Assembly: GCF_000334455.1 (NCBI RefSeq)
Contig: NZ_BANX01000011.1
Location: 393,186-457,185, forward strand
DNA from: Gordonia soli NBRC 108243
Lineage (GTDB): Bacteria; Actinomycetota; Actinomycetes; Mycobacteriales; Mycobacteriaceae
Reading direction: 5' to 3'
DNA: 64,000 bases
The notes under the pieces are model-generated. The model had not been told where the DNA came from, ran no database searches, and was given only the letters and a program-made list of their open reading frames with translations. The number at the start of each line of letters is the position of its first letter. Position 1 is the stretch's first letter. Below, piece after piece: positions 15,895 through 24,127 of the stretch. The position numbers and the translations under genes were made by a program.

Positions 15895-17403
15895 TCAGCG
15901 CTTCTTGAGCTTCTTGATCGCGCGGTTGTTCAGGCGCGTCCACAGTTTCAGCTGACCGTCGGTCATCTTCTTGTCGCGTGCGGTGAACGGAGGCGACATC
16001 AACTCCGCGACCGACAGCGGCAGCCGCGAGACCGTGACCGCGCGCGCGTGGCTGAAGGTCTCGAAGCCGAAGCGGCCGTGGTAGTTGCCCATCCCGCTCT
16101 TGCCGACGCCGCCGAACGGCAGGCCGCCGCTGAAGAGGTGGGTGGCGAAGTCGTTGGCGTTGATCGAACCGCTGCGGGTGCGATCCGCGAGTTCGGCGAG
16201 CCGCTCGTTGTCGTCGCCGGCCCAGTACAGCGTCAGCGGATGCGGATGACTGGAGATGTGGCTGATCGCCTCGGACAGTTCGCGATACGGGTACACGGTG
16301 AGGACCGGACCGAAGACCTCGTCCTCCTCGATCTTCATCCCCGCCTTGACCCCGGTGAGCAGCGTCGGCGGGATCTTGCGCTCGGCATCACTGGGCAGCG
16401 TCTCCCCCACCGGGACCACCTGATGCTTGGTCGCGCCCAGCTGCTCGGCATCGTCGATCAGCCCGACGATGCGTGTGTAGTTCTTCTCGTTGATGGTCGA
16501 CGTGTACTCACGGTTGCCGACGATGGTGGGGAATTTGGCCTTCCATCGCGCGACCACCTTGTCGGTGAACTCGCCGAGCTTGGCCTCCGGCACGAAGACG
16601 TAATCGGGACAGAGGCAGACCTGCCCGCCGTTGACGAGTCGGGCGTCGGCCAGGAACTTGGCGGCCTTGTCGATGTCTGCGTCGACGTCCACGACGGCTG
16701 GGTTCTTGCCACCGAGCTCGAGCGTGACGGGCACGAGGTTCTTGGCCGCCTCACCGGCGACCGACGCTCCGACCTCGGGCGAGCCGGTGAAGAACATGTG
16801 GTCGACCTTGAGCTTGGCGAAGTCCGAGCCCGAGCCGTGCTCACTGGTGACGATCGCGAGCTCTTCGATGGAGAAGTAGTCGGGAGCGTGTGCGGCGATC
16901 ACGTCGGTGGTGCGCTTGGTGATCGACGACGGGCGCATCAGCACCCGGTTACCCGCCGCGAAGGCCGAACCGGCCGGCACGAAGGTCAGCTGCAGCGGGA
17001 AGTTCCAGGGACCCATGATCCCGACCACGCCGAGCGGATCGTGTCGCAGTCGCTGCGTGAAGCCGGCGATGCCCTGCCCGCGCGCGACGTTGACCTCCTT
17101 CATCCACTTCTCGGCATGCCGACGCTGATGGGTGAGGTCGATGAGACACCCCACGACATCGGCGGCCACCGACAGCTCACGCGGACGCGTACCGAAGTCG
17201 GCGTCGAGCGCCTCGGCGATCTCGTCCGCGTTGTCGAGCAGCAGCGCGGACAGCCGCGTGATGCGGTCGATCCGCGTCTTCGCGTCGGGGATGCCGTCCC
17301 GGAGGAATGCCGCCCGCTGGATCTCCAGCAGTTCGGCGAGAGTGTGTTCGCGCGATGACGTGCGGTCGGCGCCGCCCGTCGTCACCTCTGCGGGCTTGGT
17401 CAT
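15895..17403 (-). CDS. aldehyde dehydrogenase (coniferyl-aldehyde dehydrogenase type)
   Basis: A 502-aa NAD(P)-dependent aldehyde dehydrogenase. GIMGPWNFPLQL (about residues 135-146) is the cofactor-binding motif. The catalytic Glu is in VTLELGGKNP (about 229-238), the catalytic Cys in NGGQVCLCPD (about 264-273), and the late motif is FGPVLTVYPY. The FGGVGKSGMGNYHGRFGFETFSHARAV ending is typical of the short-hydrophobic-tail ALDH3/CALDH group. Substrate unknown; the position between kstR2 and fadA6 suggests steroid or fatty aldehyde oxidation (inference). It has its own promoter with nested inverted repeats at 17427-17452, so it is probably not driven only from fadA6. Confidence 0.88.
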   Translation of the reverse strand: MTKPAEVTTGGADRTSSREHTLAELLEIQRAAFLRDGIPDAKTRIDRITRLSALLLDNADEIAEALDADFGTRPRELSVAADVVGCLIDLTHQRRHAEKWMKEVNVARGQGIAGFTQRLRHDPLGVVGIMGPWNFPLQLTFVPAGSAFAAGNRVLMRPSSITKRTTDVIAAHAPDYFSIEELAIVTSEHGSGSDFAKLKVDHMFFTGSPEVGASVAGEAAKNLVPVTLELGGKNPAVVDVDADIDKAAKFLADARLVNGGQVCLCPDYVFVPEAKLGEFTDKVVARWKAKFPTIVGNREYTSTINEKNYTRIVGLIDDAEQLGATKHQVVPVGETLPSDAERKIPPTLLTGVKAGMKIEEDEVFGPVLTVYPYRELSEAISHISSHPHPLTLYWAGDDNERLAELADRTRSGSINANDFATHLFSGGLPFGGVGKSGMGNYHGRFGFETFSHARAVTVSRLPLSVAELMSPPFTARDKKMTDGQLKLWTRLNNRAIKKLKKR

Positions 17404-17426
17404 CAGGTCCTCCGTGGGGCTCGCGT

Positions 17427-17463
17427 TGGAACGGATGTCTCCGTTTGTTCCAGCATAGTATGC
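17427..17463. promoter_or_regulatory. nested inverted-repeat operator before the aldehyde dehydrogenase
   Basis: Inner arms AACGGA/TCCGTT (17430-17435, 17440-17445) lie inside outer arms TGGAAC/GTTCCA (17427-17432, 17447-17452). An 11-bp palindrome GCATAGTATGC (17453-17463), which contains a minus-strand TACTAT -10, follows. It differs from the KstR2 motif, so another regulator is expected. The remaining gap up to 17655 holds the 72-bp repeats. Confidence 0.5.
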
Positions 17464-17510
17464 CCCACGTCACATCGAAACTGGCGACGGGTGTTGTCAG
17501 AAGTTCAGAG

Positions 17511-17707
17511 CTCAGCCCAGCCGCTCGATGATCGTGACGTTGGCGGTCCCGCCGCCTTCACACCCGCGGCTGACCGCCGGAGCTCAGCCCAGTCGCTCGA
17601 TGATCGTGACGTTGGCGGTCCCGCGCCCTTCACACCCGCGGCTGACCGCCGCGGCTCAGCCCAGTCGCTCGATGATCGTGACGTTGGCGGTCCCGCCGCC
17701 TTCACAC
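17511..17707. repeat. 72-bp tandem repeat copied from the 3' end of fadA6
   Basis: Three copies start at 17511, 17583 and 17655 with an exact 72-bp period. The third copy is the true end of fadA6 (its last about 17 codons and stop) and diverges after 17707. The two downstream copies repeat those codons, including the in-frame stop, plus about 21 bp that are absent from the gene copy. The middle copy has a local CCGCGCCC/CCGCCGCC difference with length kept. Since 72 is a multiple of 3, reading frame is conserved. Confidence 0.9.
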
Positions 17708-18813
17708 ATCGTCTGCAGCCCGTAGCGGCCGCCGGTGCGTTCGAGTTCGTTGAGCAGGGTGGCGAACAGCTTGGCGCCGGTCGCGCCGAGCGGATGTCCG
17801 AGCGCGATGGCCCCGCCGTTGCGGTTGACCTTCTCCGGATCGGTGCCGGTCTCCTTGAGCCAGGCCAGGACCACCGGCGCGAACGCCTCGTTGATCTCGA
17901 CGACGTCGATGTCGTCGATCGAGAGCCCCGTCTTCTCGAGTGCGTACCTCGTGGCCGGGATGGGTGCCGAGAGCATCATCACCGGGTCGTCACCGCGGAC
18001 ACTCATGTGGTGGATGCGGGCCCGCGGGGTGAGGCCGTGGTCGGCGAGCGCCTTCTCGGACACGACCAGCGTCGCCGATGATCCGTCGGCGATCTGCGAG
18101 GCGACGGCCGCGGTGAGTCGCGATCCCTCGGAGAGCGGCTGCAGTCCGGCCATCTTCTCCAGCGAGGTCTCGCGCGGGCATTCGTCGACGACGCAGTCGC
18201 CGATCACGACGTTCTCCTTGTCGAACCGGCCGGCGTCGATGGCGGCTCGCGCTCGTTGGTGCGACCGCAGCGCCCACTCCTCCATGTCCTCGCGGGAGAT
18301 GTCCCAGCGCTTGGCCATCAGGTCGGCACCATTGAACTGGGAGATGAAGGCATCGCCGAAGCGGTCGCGCCAACCGACGGATTCGGCCGTGGGCGTGCTG
18401 AAACCGAACTCCTTGCCGGCGATCATGGCCTGCGAGATCGGGATCGCGCTCATGTTCTGCAGTCCGCCGGCGACGACGACGTCCTGGGTGCCGCTCATCA
18501 CGCCCTGTGCGGCGAAGTGGATCGCCTGCTGCGATGATCCGCACTGCCGGTCGACCGTGGTCCCCGGGATCTCGAGCGGCAGGCCGGCGGCGAGCCATGC
18601 GGTCCGGGCGACGTTGCCCGCCTGACCACCGATCGTGTCGAGGCATCCGAACACCACGTCGTCGACGACGGACGGGTCGATGCCGGTGCGCTCGACGAGC
18701 GCGGAGAGGATGTGGGCGCCGAGGTCGGCGGGGTGGGTCTTGGCCAGCGACCCGTTGCGCTTGCCGACCGGGGTACGGATGGCGTCGACGATGTAGGCCT
18801 GGGGTGTGCTCAT
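17656..18813 (-). CDS. fadA6: FadA6, steroid-catabolic thiolase
   Basis: A 385-aa acetyl-CoA acetyltransferase-type thiolase recognised as FadA6 (Rv3556c). The nucleophilic Cys is in VDRQCGSSQQAIHFAAQGVMSG (about residue 91), with INEAFAPVVLAWL (about 335), GGAIALGHPLGATGAKLF with the catalytic His (about 345) and the last motif TMCEGGGTANVTIIERLG containing the second Cys. It performs thiolytic cleavage of the beta-ketoacyl-CoAs left after IpdAB opens ring C. Third gene of fadE30-SDR-fadA6, 46 bp after the SDR. Its last codons are duplicated twice downstream. Confidence 0.93.
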   Translation of the reverse strand: MSTPQAYIVDAIRTPVGKRNGSLAKTHPADLGAHILSALVERTGIDPSVVDDVVFGCLDTIGGQAGNVARTAWLAAGLPLEIPGTTVDRQCGSSQQAIHFAAQGVMSGTQDVVVAGGLQNMSAIPISQAMIAGKEFGFSTPTAESVGWRDRFGDAFISQFNGADLMAKRWDISREDMEEWALRSHQRARAAIDAGRFDKENVVIGDCVVDECPRETSLEKMAGLQPLSEGSRLTAAVASQIADGSSATLVVSEKALADHGLTPRARIHHMSVRGDDPVMMLSAPIPATRYALEKTGLSIDDIDVVEINEAFAPVVLAWLKETGTDPEKVNRNGGAIALGHPLGATGAKLFATLLNELERTGGRYGLQTMCEGGGTANVTIIERLG

Positions 18814-18859
18814 CGGATTCTCCTGTGGTGTCGGATGTCTGGTGCGGCCACGATGTCGG

Positions 18860-19693
18860 TCAGGCGCGCTGGCTGGAGATCGAGACGACCTCGCCGGTCA
18901 GATATGTGGTGTAGTCGCTGGCGAGCATCGCGATGGTGGCGGCGACCTCCCATACCTCGGCGGCACGGCCGTAGGCCTCTCGCGAGGCGAGTTCGTCGAG
19001 GAGGTCGTCGCTGGTGACCTTGGCCAGGAACGGATGCTTCGCGATGGACGGTGCGACGGCGTTGATACGCACGCCGTGGTCGGCGGCTTCGACTGCGGCA
19101 CATCGGGTCAGGGCCATCACACCGGCCTTGGCCGCGGCGTAGTGTGCCTGACCCCGCTGTGCGCGCCACCCGAGCACCGACGCATTGTTCACGATGACCC
19201 CGTTGTGCGGCACCGACCGGAAGTAGCGCAGGGCGGCACGCGTCGCCCGGAACGTGCCGTTCAGGGTGATGTCGAGGACACGGTCCCACTCCTCGTCGGT
19301 CATGTCCACGACCGGGGTCTCACCACCGAGACCCGCATTGTTGACGAGTACGTCGATGCGGCCGAGTTGCGCTGCGGCACTCTCGAAGAGCGCATCGACA
19401 TCGGCGGTCTCCTGGACGTTGCAGGTGGCCTGCAGCACCTGCTGGTCGGCGAACTCCTCGCCCAGCCGCTCACATGCCTCGCCGAGGCGGCGTTCGTGCC
19501 AGTCGCTGATCAGGACGTCGGCGCCCTCCAACAACGCGCGGCGTGCGGTCGCGAAGCCGATACCGGTGCCCGCCGCGGCCGTCACCACCACCTTGCGTCC
19601 GGCCAGCAGTCCGTGGCCCGGCGTCTCGTCGGGCGGGGTCGCCAACGGCGATGTGCTCGGTCCGGTCCCGTTCTCGGTTGCCGACGTGGTCAC
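18860..19693 (-). CDS. SDR-family dehydrogenase, Rv3559c-like
   Basis: A 277-aa short-chain dehydrogenase corresponding to Rv3559c in the KstR2 regulon. The cofactor loop is TAAAGTGIG (about residues 36-44), a variant of TGxxxGxG; NNAGL, NNASVLG and YAAAKAG follow in the usual places. GTG at 19691-19693 overlaps the fadE30 stop (GTGA), so the longer open frame to 19807 is rejected. It probably oxidises a hydroxyacyl-CoA derived from HIP; the sequence does not fix the substrate. Confidence 0.88.
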   Translation of the reverse strand: MTTSATENGTGPSTSPLATPPDETPGHGLLAGRKVVVTAAAGTGIGFATARRALLEGADVLISDWHERRLGEACERLGEEFADQQVLQATCNVQETADVDALFESAAAQLGRIDVLVNNAGLGGETPVVDMTDEEWDRVLDITLNGTFRATRAALRYFRSVPHNGVIVNNASVLGWRAQRGQAHYAAAKAGVMALTRCAAVEAADHGVRINAVAPSIAKHPFLAKVTSDDLLDELASREAYGRAAEVWEVAATIAMLASDYTTYLTGEVVSISSQRA

Positions 19694-20952
19694 TGGCGGG
19701 CCTCTCTTGGTAGGCCGAGCACACGCTCGGCGATGATGTTGCGCTGCACCTCGTTCGAGCCGCCGTAGATGGTGTCGGCGCGGGTGAACAGGAAGAGCCG
19801 CTGCCATTCGTCGAGTTCGACGTGCTCGGCGTCGGTGATGTCGTTGACGGCACCCTCGGCAGTCACGTCGGGTCCGATCAGCGACGCCGCCCCGACCACC
19901 GCCATCGCGAGTTCTCCGAGATCACGATGCCAGTTGGCCCACAGCAGTTTCAGCACCGACGCCGCGCCAGCCTGGGAGACGATCTCACCTGCCAGGGTGC
20001 GCTGCGCCTGCGCACGCATCACCTTGAGGCCGATCCACGCCCTGGTGATCCGGGAGGCGATCTCGGGGTCGTCGGCCGCGCCGTTGGACTTGGCGATGGC
20101 GACGATGTTCTCGAGTTCCCGTGCGAAGCCGACCTGCTGGCCGAGCGTCGAGACCCCGCGCTCGAACTGCAGCAGGCCCATCGCCACGCCCCAGCCCTCG
20201 CCCGGCTCGCCGACGATCAGATCGGAGTCGGTGACGGCGTCGTCGAAGAAGACCTCGTTGAACTCCGATGTGCCGGTGAGCTGTTGGATCGGCCGGACCG
20301 TGATGCCGTCCTGGTCGAGCGGGACGAGTAAGAAGCTCAGTCCCTTGTGCCGGGAGCTGCCCTTCTCCGACCGGGCGATCACGAACACCCACTGCGCGAC
20401 ATGGGCGAGTGAGGTCCAGATCTTCTGTCCGTTCACGATCCAACGGTCGTCGTCGAGACGGGCGGTGGTCGAGACGTTAGCGAGGTCGGAACCGGCACCG
20501 GGCTCGGAGTACCCCTGCGCCCAGAGCTCGGTGACGTCGACGATCCGCGGCAGGAACCGCTCCTTCTGCGCATCGGACCCGAACTCGATCAGCGTCGGTC
20601 CGAGGAGCTCCTCTCCGAGGTGATTCACCCGCGCGGGAGCGTTCGCGCGGGCATACTCCTGGTGGAAGATGATCCGCTGCTCGAGTGTCGCGCCCCGCCC
20701 GCCGTATCGGGTGGGCCATCCGAGGCACGTCCACCCGGCGGAGGCGAGATGACGATCCCACGCGAGACGTTCGGCGAAGAACTCGTGCTCACTCCCCGGT
20801 CCGCCTCGACCCCTCAGCGCGGCGAACTCCCCGACCAGGTTCTCGTCGAGCCATGCGCGCACGGCGTCGGCGAAGACCTCGGCGGCATCCGGGGTCGAAG
20901 CCGCCCATTCGCCGAGGTCGACCCCGCGATCGGCAAGGTTGATCGAGGTCAT
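19690..20952 (-). CDS. fadE30: FadE30, HIP-CoA dehydrogenase
   Basis: A 420-aa acyl-CoA dehydrogenase recognised as FadE30 (Rv3560c), which catalyses the first dehydrogenation of HIP-CoA. FAD-binding segments YSEPGAGSDLANVSTTA (about 156-172) and WIVNGQKIWTSLAH (about 180-193) are clear. The C-terminal IYGGSNEVQRNIIAERVLG has Gly where MCAD-type enzymes keep the catalytic Glu, so the base must be elsewhere, as in several ACAD subgroups. ATG 20950-20952 is chosen because a TATGCT -10 lies 7 nt upstream (leaderless). Heads the operon fadE30-SDR-fadA6, divergent from fadD3. Confidence 0.92.
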   Translation of the reverse strand: MTSINLADRGVDLGEWAASTPDAAEVFADAVRAWLDENLVGEFAALRGRGGPGSEHEFFAERLAWDRHLASAGWTCLGWPTRYGGRGATLEQRIIFHQEYARANAPARVNHLGEELLGPTLIEFGSDAQKERFLPRIVDVTELWAQGYSEPGAGSDLANVSTTARLDDDRWIVNGQKIWTSLAHVAQWVFVIARSEKGSSRHKGLSFLLVPLDQDGITVRPIQQLTGTSEFNEVFFDDAVTDSDLIVGEPGEGWGVAMGLLQFERGVSTLGQQVGFARELENIVAIAKSNGAADDPEIASRITRAWIGLKVMRAQAQRTLAGEIVSQAGAASVLKLLWANWHRDLGELAMAVVGAASLIGPDVTAEGAVNDITDAEHVELDEWQRLFLFTRADTIYGGSNEVQRNIIAERVLGLPREARQ

Positions 20953-20959
20953 GGCAGCT

Positions 20960-20988
20960 AGCATAACGCACCAAGCAAGTGCTAGGTT
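20960..20988. promoter_or_regulatory. KstR2 operator and divergent leaderless promoters, fadE30/fadD3
   Basis: ACCAAGCAAGTGCTAGGT at 20970-20987 is a KstR2 site; its reverse strand fits the motif with one change (CTAG for CAAG). A plus-strand -10 TAGGTT (20983-20988) is 7 nt from the fadD3 ATG, and a minus-strand -10 TATGCT (20960-20965) is 7 nt from the fadE30 ATG. Both transcripts therefore look leaderless, and one operator covers both promoters. Confidence 0.85.
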
Positions 20989-20995
20989 GGGCGCC

Positions 20996-22582
20996 ATGGA
21001 GTCGCCGCGGACCTCGCCGTCCGCCCTACGCCGTGCAGCCCGTTCGTGGCCCGAGGGCATCGCCCTCGTCGACCGCCAATGGGGTACCGACGTCGAGCTG
21101 ACATGGTCGGAGCTGCTGACTGATGTCCGTTCCTTCGCCGCGACCCTGATCGGTGCCGGAATCCGCCCTGGTGACCGGGTGGTCATCTGGTCACCGAACA
21201 GCCACCACTGGCCGGTCGCCGCGCTGGGCGTCCACTACGCCGGCGGTGTACTCGTCCCACTGAACACGCGCTACACCGCGGTCGAGGCCGTCGATCCCAT
21301 CGAGCGGTCGGGAGCGCGCGCCGTGGTCGTCTCGGGTGCGTTCCTGGGCACCGATCACCTCGCTGACCTGCTCGCCGACCATCGGGACGCGCTGCCCGAC
21401 CTGGTCATCAGGGTGCCGCTGGACGATTCGCCGATCGCCGACGACGCACCGGGCGGAGTGGTCGACTGGTCGGACTTCCTGGCCACCGCAACCGACGATC
21501 TGCGCGCCGAAGCCGAGCGTCGGGCAGATGCGGTCGCACCCGACGACCTCTCCGACATCCTCTTCACCTCCGGCACCACCGGCAGGTCGAAAGGTGTTCT
21601 GGCCGAGCATCGTCAGACGATGGCGGGATCGCAGGCCTGGGGGGCCAACGGTGGACTCTCCCCGGACGACCGCTATCTGATGGTCAACCCGTACTTCCAC
21701 ACCTTCGGGTACAAGGCGGGCATCCTGCCGAGTGTGCTGTTCGGCGTGACGATGCTGCCGCTCGCGGTGTACTCGCCGAGCGAGGCGATGCGACTGGTGG
21801 CGGCCGAGCGCGCGACGGTGTTCCCCGGTGCGCCGACCATCTTCCAGACCATCCTCGACGCCCCCGAACGCGCCGATCACGACCTCTCGTCACTGCGACT
21901 GGTGGTGACCGGCGCCGCGATCGTGCCGGTGGTGCTCATCGAACGGCTGCAGACCGACCTGGGCGTCGAGACCGTGGTGACCGCCTACGGTCTCACCGAG
22001 TCGAGTGGATTCGTGTCGACGTGTACCCCCGATGACGACGATGTCACCGTCGCGACCACCTGCGGACGTGCATTCGCGGGCATGGAGATCGCGTTGTCGG
22101 AGCAGGGTGAGGTGCTGGCCCGCGGCGACATGGTGATGCGCGGCTACCTCGACGATCCCGACGCCACCGCCGCGACCATCGACGCCGACGGCTGGCTGCA
22201 CACCGGGGACATCGGCACCATCGACGACCACGGCAACCTCCGCATCACCGACCGCCTCAAGGACATGTACATCTGCGGCGGCTTCAACGTGTACCCGGCC
22301 GAGGTCGAGCAGGTGATCGCACGGATCGACGGCGTGACCGAGTCGGCGGTGATCGGGGTGCCCGACGACCGTCTCGGCGAGGTCGGGAAGGCGTTCGTGA
22401 CGCTGCGGGACGGTACCGACGTCGGTGGCGCGGACGACCTCGAGCACCATGACTTCGAGTACCGCGTCGTCGAGCACTGCAAACAACAGCTGGCGAACTT
22501 CAAGGTCCCTCGGTCGGTCGTGATCGTCGACGCCTTCCCGCGTAATCCGGCCGGGAAGATCCTCAAACGCGAACTCTCCTAG
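20996..22582 (+). CDS. fadD3: FadD3, HIP-CoA synthetase
   Basis: A 528-aa acyl-CoA ligase recognised as FadD3 (Rv3561), which activates the C/D-ring steroid fragment HIP with ATP and CoA. Its product is also the inducer of KstR2. Motifs: ILFTSGTTGRSKGVL (about 183-197), TAYGLTESSGF (about 327-337), WLHTGDIGTIDDHGNLRITDRLKDMYICGGFNVYP (about 399-433) and the C-terminal NPAGKILKREL lysine. ATG 20996 follows a -10 at 7 nt; an in-frame extension to 20939 is rejected because it would run through the operator. It ends 3 bp before the convergent lysS. Confidence 0.93.
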   Translation: MESPRTSPSALRRAARSWPEGIALVDRQWGTDVELTWSELLTDVRSFAATLIGAGIRPGDRVVIWSPNSHHWPVAALGVHYAGGVLVPLNTRYTAVEAVDPIERSGARAVVVSGAFLGTDHLADLLADHRDALPDLVIRVPLDDSPIADDAPGGVVDWSDFLATATDDLRAEAERRADAVAPDDLSDILFTSGTTGRSKGVLAEHRQTMAGSQAWGANGGLSPDDRYLMVNPYFHTFGYKAGILPSVLFGVTMLPLAVYSPSEAMRLVAAERATVFPGAPTIFQTILDAPERADHDLSSLRLVVTGAAIVPVVLIERLQTDLGVETVVTAYGLTESSGFVSTCTPDDDDVTVATTCGRAFAGMEIALSEQGEVLARGDMVMRGYLDDPDATAATIDADGWLHTGDIGTIDDHGNLRITDRLKDMYICGGFNVYPAEVEQVIARIDGVTESAVIGVPDDRLGEVGKAFVTLRDGTDVGGADDLEHHDFEYRVVEHCKQQLANFKVPRSVVIVDAFPRNPAGKILKRELS

Positions 22583-22585
22583 CCG

Positions 22586-24118
22586 TTAGCGGGGCTTCAC
22601 GATCGGGAACAGGATGGTCTCGCGGATGCCGAGGCCGGTGAGGGCCATCAGCAGGCGGTCGATGCCCATGCCGGTGCCGGCGGTCGGGGGCATGCCGTAC
22701 TCCATCGCGGCGAGGAAGTCCTCGTCGAGGGCCATCGCCTCATCGTCGCCGGCCGCGGCCAGACGCGCCTGGTCGACGAACCGCTCACGCTGGATGACGG
22801 GGTCGACGAGCTCGGAATAGCCGGTGGCCAACTCGAATCCGCGGATGTAGAGGTCCCACTTCTCGACGACACCGGGCACCGACCGATGCGACCGCACCAG
22901 CGGCGACGTCTCGACCGGGAAGTCGCGGATGAACACCGGCTCCGAGAGGTGCTGTCCGACAGTGTGTTCCCACAGTTCCTCGACCAGCTTGCCGTGGCCG
23001 TAGCCCTTCCCTGCGGGCACCTCGAGTCCGACGCGCGCGGCGATCGCCAGCAACTCGTCGACACTCGTCTCGACCGGCACGATCTCCTGACCGAGCGCCT
23101 CCGACAGCGAGGGGTACATCTGCAGCGAGGTCCACTCCCCCGACAGATCGTAGGCGCTGCCGTCGGGCATCGTCGGCGCGAGCGTCCCGAGTGCGGCCTG
23201 CGAGACCTCCTGCACGAGTTCACGGGTCATCGCCGCGGCGTCGTCGTAGGTGCCGTAGGCCTGATACGTCTCCAGCATCGCGAACTCGGGCGAGTGGGTG
23301 GAGTCGGCACCCTCGTTGCGGAAGTTGCGGTTGACCTCGAAGACCCGCTCGATGCCACCGACCACGCAGCGCTTGAGGAAGAGCTCCGGCGCGATCCGCA
23401 GGTAGAGGTCGATGTCGAAGGCGTTGGAATGGGTGACGAACGGTCGGGCCGCCGCGCCGCCGTGCAGCGTCTGCAGCATGGGCGTCTCGACCTCGAGGAA
23501 GCCCCGACGGACCAGTGCGGCACGGAGTTCGGCGATCACGGCCACGCGGGTACGGGCGATCTCGCGCGCCTCGGGCCGCACGATGAGGTCGACATACCGC
23601 TGCCGGACCCGCGACTCCTCGTTCATGTCCTTGTGCGCGACGGGCAACGGCCGCAACGCCTTCGACGCCATCTGCCAGGCATCGGCCATCACACTGAGCT
23701 CACCGGTCCGCGAACTGATCACCTGGCCGCCGACGTAGACGATGTCACCGAGGTCGACCTCGGCCTTCCACCGTGCCAGCGACTCCTCACCGACACCGTT
23801 GAAGCTGACCATCGCCTGCAGCTGGGTACCGTCCCCCTCCTGCAGCGTCGCGAAGCAGAGCTTGCCCTTGTTGCGCAGGAAGATGACACGTCCCGCGACA
23901 CCGACGTGCTCACCGGTCTCGGTGTCCGCCTCGAGGTCGGGGTGCGCGTCGCGGATCTCGCGGAGCGAATGGGTACGCGGGATCGACACCGGGTAGGCCT
24001 CGTGGCCCTCGGCGAGGATCCGCTCACGCTTCTCCTGGCGGATCCGGATCTGCTCGGGCGTGTGGTCGGCGGCCTGGTCCGGGACGGAGTCTGCAGGTGA
24101 GGTGGGGCTGTCGGTCAC
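22586..24118 (-). CDS. lysS: lysyl-tRNA synthetase, class II
   Basis: A 510-aa class II aminoacyl-tRNA synthetase charging tRNA-Lys. After an N-terminal tail, the OB-fold anticodon-binding domain (about 60-175) includes [20 protein letters not shown]. Motif 1 is near [13 protein letters not shown], motif 2 reads [23 protein letters not shown], and motif 3 is [15 protein letters not shown] near the C-terminus. GTG at 24116-24118 gives [11 protein letters not shown] and lies 9 bp after the stop of the LAL regulator. In M. tuberculosis lysS is followed by lsr2 and clpC1; here it converges on fadD3 instead. Confidence 0.95.
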   Translation of the reverse strand: MTDSPTSPADSVPDQAADHTPEQIRIRQEKRERILAEGHEAYPVSIPRTHSLREIRDAHPDLEADTETGEHVGVAGRVIFLRNKGKLCFATLQEGDGTQLQAMVSFNGVGEESLARWKAEVDLGDIVYVGGQVISSRTGELSVMADAWQMASKALRPLPVAHKDMNEESRVRQRYVDLIVRPEAREIARTRVAVIAELRAALVRRGFLEVETPMLQTLHGGAAARPFVTHSNAFDIDLYLRIAPELFLKRCVVGGIERVFEVNRNFRNEGADSTHSPEFAMLETYQAYGTYDDAAAMTRELVQEVSQAALGTLAPTMPDGSAYDLSGEWTSLQMYPSLSEALGQEIVPVETSVDELLAIAARVGLEVPAGKGYGHGKLVEELWEHTVGQHLSEPVFIRDFPVETSPLVRSHRSVPGVVEKWDLYIRGFELATGYSELVDPVIQRERFVDQARLAAAGDDEAMALDEDFLAAMEYGMPPTAGTGMGIDRLLMALTGLGIRETILFPIVKPR

Positions 24119-24127
24119 CTGTCGACC

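Noticed and set aside
17491..18081. Plus-strand ORF with repeated DDRDVGGPA units, looking like a repeat protein
   Set aside because: It is the antisense of fadA6 and its 72-bp 3' duplications; the repeat is explained by those copies and the rest shows only antisense composition.
19694..19807. Longer N-terminus for the Rv3559c-like SDR
   Set aside because: It reads antisense-like Arg/His residues inside fadE30, and the GTGA overlap gives a better start.
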